DNA of 64,000 nt. Source: JADJVL01 sp046331545 (GTDB lineage Bacteria > Acidobacteriota > Holophagae > Holophagales > Holophagaceae). A program made the position numbers and the translations under genes. Position 1 is the stretch's first letter. Each line of letters opens with the position of its first letter. Below the pieces are notes generated by a model. It did not search any database. It was not told where the DNA came from and was given only the letters and a program-made list of their open reading frames with translations. The stretch lies in assembly GCA_046331545.1 (NCBI GenBank), contig JAXLQR010000002.1, forward strand, positions 1 to 64,000, read 5' to 3'. This document shows, piece by piece, positions 58,801 to 64,000 of the stretch.

Positions 58801-59622
58801 GCCCTCCCCGCCTCCGCCCCGGTCCATGGCCTCGAAGTGCTTCCGCCGTACCGTGCGCAGGCAGGTCCTCGGCGCCAGCCGCTTGAAGCGCCAGAGGGCC
58901 CGGTCCTGGCCTCCGGGGATGGCGTAGAGGTCGCCAGCGTCGGCGTGCCGGAGGAGGACGGCGGCGACCTCCTCGGCGCTCCGGCCGGACTCGGCCATGA
59001 CCCTCGCCGCAAGGTCCCCGAGGGTGGGGGGGTGGGCCCGCATGCGGCTCGCCAGCCCGCTCCTGAAGTAGCCGGGGCAGGCCACCGTGGCGGTGATCCC
59101 CGTGCCCTCCAGCTCCGAGGCCAGGGTCTCGGTGAAGGCCACGAGGCCCGCCTTCGAGGCAGTGTAGGGCCCCATCATCGGCGGGCTCGAGAAGGCGGTC
59201 CGGGAGGCGATGTTGAGGACGCGCCCGGTGGTCTGCCGGAGCAGCACGGGGAGGAAGGCCTGGCAGCCCCAGACGGGCCCCAGGAGGTTGACCTCCACGG
59301 CGCGCCGCCAGTCCTCGGCGGGGACGTCCACCACGCTTCCCGCGACCGCGACGCCGGCGGCGTTCACCAGCCACGCCAGGGGCCCGCCCAGGCTCTGGAA
59401 GGCGCTGAAGGCCTGCTGCCACCCTCCCGGCGTGGCCACGTCGGCGGGGACCTCCAGGATCCGGACGCCCAGGTCCTCCAGGCGGGCCATGGCCTCCTGC
59501 AGCGCCTCGGCGTCCCGGTCCAGGAGCACCAGCCCGTGGCCCCGCGCGCCGAGGGCGCGGGCCAGGGCGAAGCCGAGGCCGGAGGCGGCTCCGGTGACGA
59601 CCGCGCAGCCGGGGACCTCCAC
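58786..59622 (-). CDS. Short-chain dehydrogenase/reductase
   Basis: A 278-residue classical SDR. The cofactor motif is VVTGAASGLGFALARALGAR near residues 8-27 (TGxxxGxG), with NAAGVA near 88, catalytic Ser in NIASRTAF near 139, and YTASKAG (Tyr-x3-Lys) near 153-159. LLDRDAEAL after beta-2 has Asp, which favours NAD(H). The C-terminal 40 residues are basic and extend beyond the core. The GTG start lies immediately after the pilT-like gene stop (TAGGTG), so re-initiation coupling is likely. Substrate is unknown. Confidence 0.87.
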   Translation of the reverse strand: MEVPGCAVVTGAASGLGFALARALGARGHGLVLLDRDAEALQEAMARLEDLGVRILEVPADVATPGGWQQAFSAFQSLGGPLAWLVNAAGVAVAGSVVDVPAEDWRRAVEVNLLGPVWGCQAFLPVLLRQTTGRVLNIASRTAFSSPPMMGPYTASKAGLVAFTETLASELEGTGITATVACPGYFRSGLASRMRAHPPTLGDLAARVMAESGRSAEEVAAVLLRHADAGDLYAIPGGQDRALWRFKRLAPRTCLRTVRRKHFEAMDRGGGGEGSGPR

Positions 59623-61260
59623 CTAGGCTTCCCCGCTCTGTCCCGCCCGCGGGTCGAAGTCGATGCCGGACCGCTTGCAGGCCTGGATGAAGCTCTCCTT
59701 GTCGGGGCACTTCATGTAGGCCTCCATGGGCTCGACGGTCCTCGACTTGATGAGGTCCACGAGGGCGTCGTTCATGAGGAACTGGCCGTAGGCCCGGCCC
59801 GTCTGCATGGCGGAGGTGATCTGGAAGTTCTTCCCCTCGCGGATGAGGTTGGCGATGGCGGGTGTCACGAAGAGGCTCTCGATGGCGGCCACGCGCCCCC
59901 CGCCGACGCGCTTGAGGAGGGCCTGGCTGATGACGGCCTTCAGCGAGTCGGCCAGCATCACCCGGATCTGCTGCTGCCGGTCCGCGGGGAACTGGTCCAC
60001 GATGCGGTCGATGGTGCCGATGGCGCTGCTGGTGTGCAGCGTCCCGAAGACGAGGTGGCCCGTGATGGCGGTCTCCAGCGCGATGGCGATGGTCTCCAGG
60101 TCCCGCATCTCGCCCACCAGCACGATGTCGGGATCCTCGCGGAGGGCCGCCTTCAGGCCGCTCTTGAAGGACTCGGTGTGGGTCTTCACCTCCCGCTGGT
60201 TCACCAGGCACCGCTTGCGGGGGTGCACGAACTCGATGGGGTCCTCGATGGTGAGGATGTGGTCGGTGCGCTTCTGGTTGGCCAGGTCGATGATGGCCGC
60301 CAGGGTGGTGGACTTGCCCGAGCCCGTGGGCCCCGTCACCAGCACCAGGCCCTTGGCCAGGAGGCAGAGGCGGCGGATGGGCTCGCTCAGCCCGAGCTTG
60401 TCCGGATCCGGGATCTCGTTGGGGATGACCCGGGCCACGATGCCGGGGCCGAAGCGGTCCATGAAGAAGTTCACGCGGAGGCGGCAGCCCCCCTGGTCGA
60501 AGGGATAGGCGAAGTCGGCGTCGTTGGTGGCCTGGAACTTCTCCCAGGCGTCGGCGGTGGCGAAGCCCTCCATCATCTCCAGCATCTGGTCCGGGCTGAT
60601 GGGCGGGAAGCCGGCCAGGGTCTCGAGCTCCCCGTGGACCCGCAGCATCGGCGAGTAGCCCGAGGTGAGGTGGATGTCGGACCCCTTGTGCTGGAGGAGG
60701 GCCGCGAAGAGCCGGGTGGCCATGGGGTGCTGGCCGGGGCCGATGCGGCGCCCCGACGGGGAGACGGCCGGCGCCGGGGCGGGGAGGGGAGCCGGGCTCC
60801 GCGGCGCGGGGGCGGGCCGCGGCTCCTCGTCGAGCTCCACGGTGAGGTCCGCCACCGAGTTCGGCTCGATGGTGATGGCGGGGGCCTCCGCCGCGCGGGG
60901 CGCCTGGACCCCCGACGGAGGCGTGCGGAGGATGGGGAAGGCTCCCGAGCGGATGCTCTCGATCACCTCCGCGTAGATCCGGATGCCGCTCTGCTGGCGC
61001 ACGAGGCGGATGATGAAGGCCTGGCCTCCGGCGGCGTAGTCGAAGCTCGTCTCGCCGGAGCGGGTCCAGGCGTCGCGGTTGGCGGGGGGCAGGATCTCCT
61101 GGGCCAGGTTCTCGATGAGCACGGCCGGGAGGGGGTCCGGGAGCAGCGGCACGCTCTGGCCCGACTTCATCTCCAGGTGGGGAGGCTGCCCCGGCTCGAC
61201 CCGCAGGGCCCGCGCGTTCCGGGGCACGATGTGGGCGAGCAGGCGGTCGAACTGGGCCAT
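59623..61260 (-). CDS. PilT/PilU-like type IV pilus retraction ATPase with an extra N-terminal domain
   Basis: A 545-residue motor protein, about 170-190 residues longer than ordinary PilT. The C-terminal part (about 180-530) is a complete PilT: the N-domain GSDIHLTSGYSPMLRVHGEL, Walker A GPTGSGKST near 306-314, Asp box IEDPIEFVHP, Walker B LREDPDIVLVGEMRDLET (split at 350-370) and His box GHLVFGTLHTSSA. The first about 110 residues (MAQFDRLLAHIVPRNARALR, then LRTPPSG) look like a second, diverged PilT N-domain, joined by a Pro/Ala-rich linker (about 120-175). A -35/-10 pair lies upstream. PilU or GspE-like roles are alternatives. Confidence 0.85.
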   Translation of the reverse strand: MAQFDRLLAHIVPRNARALRVEPGQPPHLEMKSGQSVPLLPDPLPAVLIENLAQEILPPANRDAWTRSGETSFDYAAGGQAFIIRLVRQQSGIRIYAEVIESIRSGAFPILRTPPSGVQAPRAAEAPAITIEPNSVADLTVELDEEPRPAPAPRSPAPLPAPAPAVSPSGRRIGPGQHPMATRLFAALLQHKGSDIHLTSGYSPMLRVHGELETLAGFPPISPDQMLEMMEGFATADAWEKFQATNDADFAYPFDQGGCRLRVNFFMDRFGPGIVARVIPNEIPDPDKLGLSEPIRRLCLLAKGLVLVTGPTGSGKSTTLAAIIDLANQKRTDHILTIEDPIEFVHPRKRCLVNQREVKTHTESFKSGLKAALREDPDIVLVGEMRDLETIAIALETAITGHLVFGTLHTSSAIGTIDRIVDQFPADRQQQIRVMLADSLKAVISQALLKRVGGGRVAAIESLFVTPAIANLIREGKNFQITSAMQTGRAYGQFLMNDALVDLIKSRTVEPMEAYMKCPDKESFIQACKRSGIDFDPRAGQSGEA

Positions 61261-61299
61261 GGCGGCGTCCTCGGGGGCTTGGATCGGGGCGGGTGGGCC

Positions 61300-61328
61300 A
61301 TTGTGGACCGGGTCACGATGCCCTTCAA
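61300..61328 (-). promoter_or_regulatory. Promoter of the PilT-like gene
   Basis: On the minus strand TTGAAG (61328-61323) and CACAAT (61305-61300) are spaced by 17 nt. The predicted leader is about 33 nt with GAGGA before the ATG. Confidence 0.5.
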
Positions 61329-61378
61329 GCGCGGCCTGGGAGGGGCTTTTCGGGCGGGACCGCGGCCCCGCGGCCGGA

Positions 61379-61384
61379 TAAACT
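61379..61384 (+). promoter_or_regulatory. -10 element of sucCD
   Basis: TAAACT lies 27 nt before the sucC ATG. The leader contains GGGAG at 61401-61405. A -35 is not evident. Confidence 0.4.
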
Positions 61385-61410
61385 GGGGGTTCTGCTTAAC
61401 GGGAGCCCGG

Positions 61411-62568
61411 ATGAACATCCACGAGTACCAGGCCAAGGAACTGCTGCGGCTCTACAAGGTCGCCACCCCCAACGGGCGGGTCGCCCAGGACGCCGAGGAG
61501 GCCCGCTCCATCACCAAGGAGTTCGGCGGCCAGTCGGTGGTGAAGGCGCAGATCCACGCCGGCGGACGGGGCAAGGGCGGCGGCGTGAAGTTCGCCTCGG
61601 ATCCCGACAAGGCGGCCGAGCTCTTCAAGCAGATGCTGGGCATGAACCTGGTCACGAAGCAGACCGGCGCCGAGGGCCGCAAGGTCCACACGGTCTTCAT
61701 CAGCGATCCGGTGGACATCGACCGCGAACTCTACCTCGCCTTCCTGGTGGACCGCGCCACCAGCCGCATCACGCTCATGGCCTCCACCGAGGGCGGCGTG
61801 GAGATCGAGGAGGTGGCCGCCAAGACCCCGGAGAAGATCCTCAAGGTCACGGTGGACCCGGCCCTGGGGCTCACGGGCTTCCAGGCCCGGCAGATCGCCT
61901 TCGGCCTCGGCCTGGAGGGCGACACCTTCAAGAAGGGCGTCACCTTCCTCCTGAACATGTACCGGCTCTTCACCGAGAAGGACTGCTCCATGGTGGAAGT
62001 GAACCCGCTGGTCATCACCAAGCAGGGGGACGTCATCGCCCTCGACGCCAAGATCGGCTTCGACGACAACGCCCTCTTCCGCCACCCCGAGATCCTCGCC
62101 ATGCGCGACCTCAACGAGGAGGCCGCCGAGGAGATCGAGGCCAGCAAGTTCAACCTCAACTTCATCAAGCTGGACGGCACCATCGGCTGCATGGTGAACG
62201 GCGCCGGCCTGGCCATGGGCACCATGGACATCATCAAGTACCACGGCGGCTCACCGGCGAACTTCCTCGACGTCGGCGGCGGCGCCAGCGAGGACGCGGT
62301 GAAGAACGCCTTCCGCATCATCCTCCAGGACAAGGCCGTGAAGGCGGTGCTGGTGAACATCTTCGGCGGCATCATGCGCTGCGACATCGTGGCCGGCGGC
62401 ATCGTGAAGGCCGCGAAGGAGATCGGCATCTCGGTGCCGGTGGTGGTGCGGCTCGAGGGCACCAACGTCGAGGAAGGCAAGAAGATCCTCGCCGAGAGCG
62501 GCTACAACCTCATCGTCGCCAACGACCTCAAGGACGCGGCCGAGAAGGTCGTGGCCGCCGCGAAGTAG
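61411..62568 (+). CDS. sucC: Succinyl-CoA ligase beta subunit
   Basis: ATP-grasp and CoA-binding subunit of succinyl-CoA synthetase, a substrate-level phosphorylation step of the TCA cycle. The 385-residue protein starts MNIHEYQAKELLRLYKVATP, has the ATP-grasp region VVKAQIHAGGRGKGGGVKFA near residues 46-65, EVNPLVITKQGD near 199-210 and GCMVNGAGLAMGTMDIIKYH near 263-282. The C-terminal INIFGGIMRCD-like loop reads LVNIFGGIMRCDIVA. Length is normal. It is followed by sucD 37 nt downstream. Confidence 0.95.
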   Translation: MNIHEYQAKELLRLYKVATPNGRVAQDAEEARSITKEFGGQSVVKAQIHAGGRGKGGGVKFASDPDKAAELFKQMLGMNLVTKQTGAEGRKVHTVFISDPVDIDRELYLAFLVDRATSRITLMASTEGGVEIEEVAAKTPEKILKVTVDPALGLTGFQARQIAFGLGLEGDTFKKGVTFLLNMYRLFTEKDCSMVEVNPLVITKQGDVIALDAKIGFDDNALFRHPEILAMRDLNEEAAEEIEASKFNLNFIKLDGTIGCMVNGAGLAMGTMDIIKYHGGSPANFLDVGGGASEDAVKNAFRIILQDKAVKAVLVNIFGGIMRCDIVAGGIVKAAKEIGISVPVVVRLEGTNVEEGKKILAESGYNLIVANDLKDAAEKVVAAAK

Positions 62569-62605
62569 TCCCCTTCCGACCCAGATCCGAAAGACAGGAG
62601 CACCC

Positions 62606-63487
<882 letters not shown>

Positions 63488-63510
63488 ACCGCCGGGCCAG
63501 GCGGATGCGC

Positions 63511-63540
63511 GGGGCCGCCTCCGGGCGGCCCCGTCTGCTT
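63511..63540 (+). terminator. Terminator after sucD
   Basis: GGGGCCGCC (63511-63519) and GGCGGCCCC (63524-63532) form a 9-bp stem with a TCCG loop, followed by GTCTGCTT, a weak T-run. Confidence 0.65.
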
Positions 63541-63555
63541 CCCGGGGGCCCGCCG

Positions 63556-63561
63556 CTACAC
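63556..63561 (+). promoter_or_regulatory. -10 element of the thioesterase gene
   Basis: TACACT lies 21 nt upstream of the ATG at 63582; the same hexamer and flanks (GCTACACTGG) precede mqnE. GAGGAAG in the short leader is the ribosome site. Confidence 0.4.
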
Positions 63562-63581
63562 TGGGGGTCCGAGGAAGCCTC

Positions 63582-64000
63582 ATGCTCATCTCCCGCGAAA
63601 TGGTGCTGGACCAGAACATCGGCCTGAACGAGACCCTCTTCGGCGGCGAGATGATGTCCCGCATGGACAAGGTGGCGGGCATCACGTCGGCCCTGGTGAG
63701 CCACAACCGGGTCTTCGTGACGGTGAAGGTCTCGGAGCTGATCTTCCACAGCCCCGTGCGGGCCGGGGACATCATCGAGTTCTACGCGACGATCCCCAAG
63801 GCCGGAAACACCTCGGTGACCGTGCAGATCGAGGTGAAGGTCTACAACCCCGTGAGCAACGCCCGCAAGGACGTCACCAGCGGCGAGTTCGTCATGGTCG
63901 CGGTGGACAACAGCCTCCACCCCGAGCCCATCCTCTGGAAGGAGGACATGCTCCGGAAGGCCAAGGAGGAGCACGACGCGCGGGTGGGCGAGACGGCCGC
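63582..64000 (+). CDS. YciA-like acyl-CoA thioesterase, C-terminus cut by window edge
   Basis: A hotdog-fold thioesterase hydrolysing acyl-CoA, open for 139 codons to the window end. The hallmark is DQNIGLNETLFGGEMMSRMD near residues 10-29 (family form: N..GTLFGG.ML.WMD), with the catalytic Asp at the end of this segment, then FHSPVRAGDIIEFYA near 55-69 and a VTSGEFVMVAVD strand. Chain-length preference is not visible. It has its own promoter after the sucD terminator. Confidence 0.85.
   Translation, partial: MLISREMVLDQNIGLNETLFGGEMMSRMDKVAGITSALVSHNRVFVTVKVSELIFHSPVRAGDIIEFYATIPKAGNTSVTVQIEVKVYNPVSNARKDVTSGEFVMVAVDNSLHPEPILWKEDMLRKAKEEHDARVGETA

Overview
The window is very GC-rich bacterial chromosome (roughly 70% by eye) with tightly packed, often translationally coupled genes. 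It reads as core chromosome of a soil or sediment bacterium; Acidobacteriota of the Holophagae type (Geothrix/Holophaga-like) fits best. That assignment is inference, from an MqnE-type radical SAM protein (futalosine menaquinone route), a PEGA-domain Ser/Thr kinase, a PilT-like motor, DivIVA, and the general codon and gene style. I see no prophage, insertion sequence, CRISPR array, tRNA or rRNA.

Layout. 1-6.5 kb (all minus): a partial 5-formyl-THF cyclo-ligase, mqnE, then a TetR-controlled efflux operon (tetR, HlyD lipoprotein, two separate ABC ATPases, one ABC-2 permease) with two matching operator palindromes at the tetR promoter. 6.5-15 kb: a probable rpoZ, a YhbP-like protein, DinB, coaBC, a LytS/LytTR two-component pair, two exported proteins, a split acyl-CoA carboxylase (biotin carboxylase plus BCCP) and a methyltransferase. 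15-20.4 kb (minus): a complete trans-4-hydroxy-L-proline catabolic operon (deaminase, ketoglutarate semialdehyde dehydrogenase, GntR regulator, 4-hydroxyproline epimerase, D-hydroxyproline oxidase) with a well-formed promoter whose -10 overlaps a palindrome. 20.4-20.9 kb: a gene-free, hairpin-rich stretch. 20.9-24.2 kb: ileS-lspA. 24.2-29 kb (minus): a seven-gene overlapping chain around truA. 29-33.5 kb: a PHP phosphoesterase, a processive GT2 glycosyltransferase and a PEGA-domain kinase. 33.7-38.9 kb: NADP isocitrate dehydrogenase, a lipoprotein, and a 5'-nucleotidase split into two exported proteins with a small Cys-rich protein and a membrane protein.

38.9-45.6 kb holds a full trpEGDCFBA operon preceded by a 30-codon leader peptide with three consecutive Trp codons and all four segments of a classical attenuator. 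This is the most striking regulatory system I see. 45.7-50.2 kb: an exported protein, a DUF2252 protein, a ferritin-like membrane protein, a thiolase, DivIVA and YggT. 50.3-54.5 kb: a Tat-exported two-subunit molybdenum hydroxylase with XdhC and MocA maturation proteins. 54.5-58.8 kb: an HxlR regulator divergent from thioredoxin, nitroreductase and NmrA-like reductase genes, then an SMP-30-like protein and a ferredoxin/metallo-beta-lactamase fusion. 58.8-64 kb: an SDR, an enlarged PilT-like ATPase, sucCD and a partial YciA-like thioesterase.

A recurring theme is -10 hexamers of the form TAnnnT (TAGGCT, TAGCCT, TACACT, TAAACT, TACGCT). In several cases the hexamer ends exactly 7 nt before the ATG, which implies leaderless transcripts, including for the trp leader peptide.
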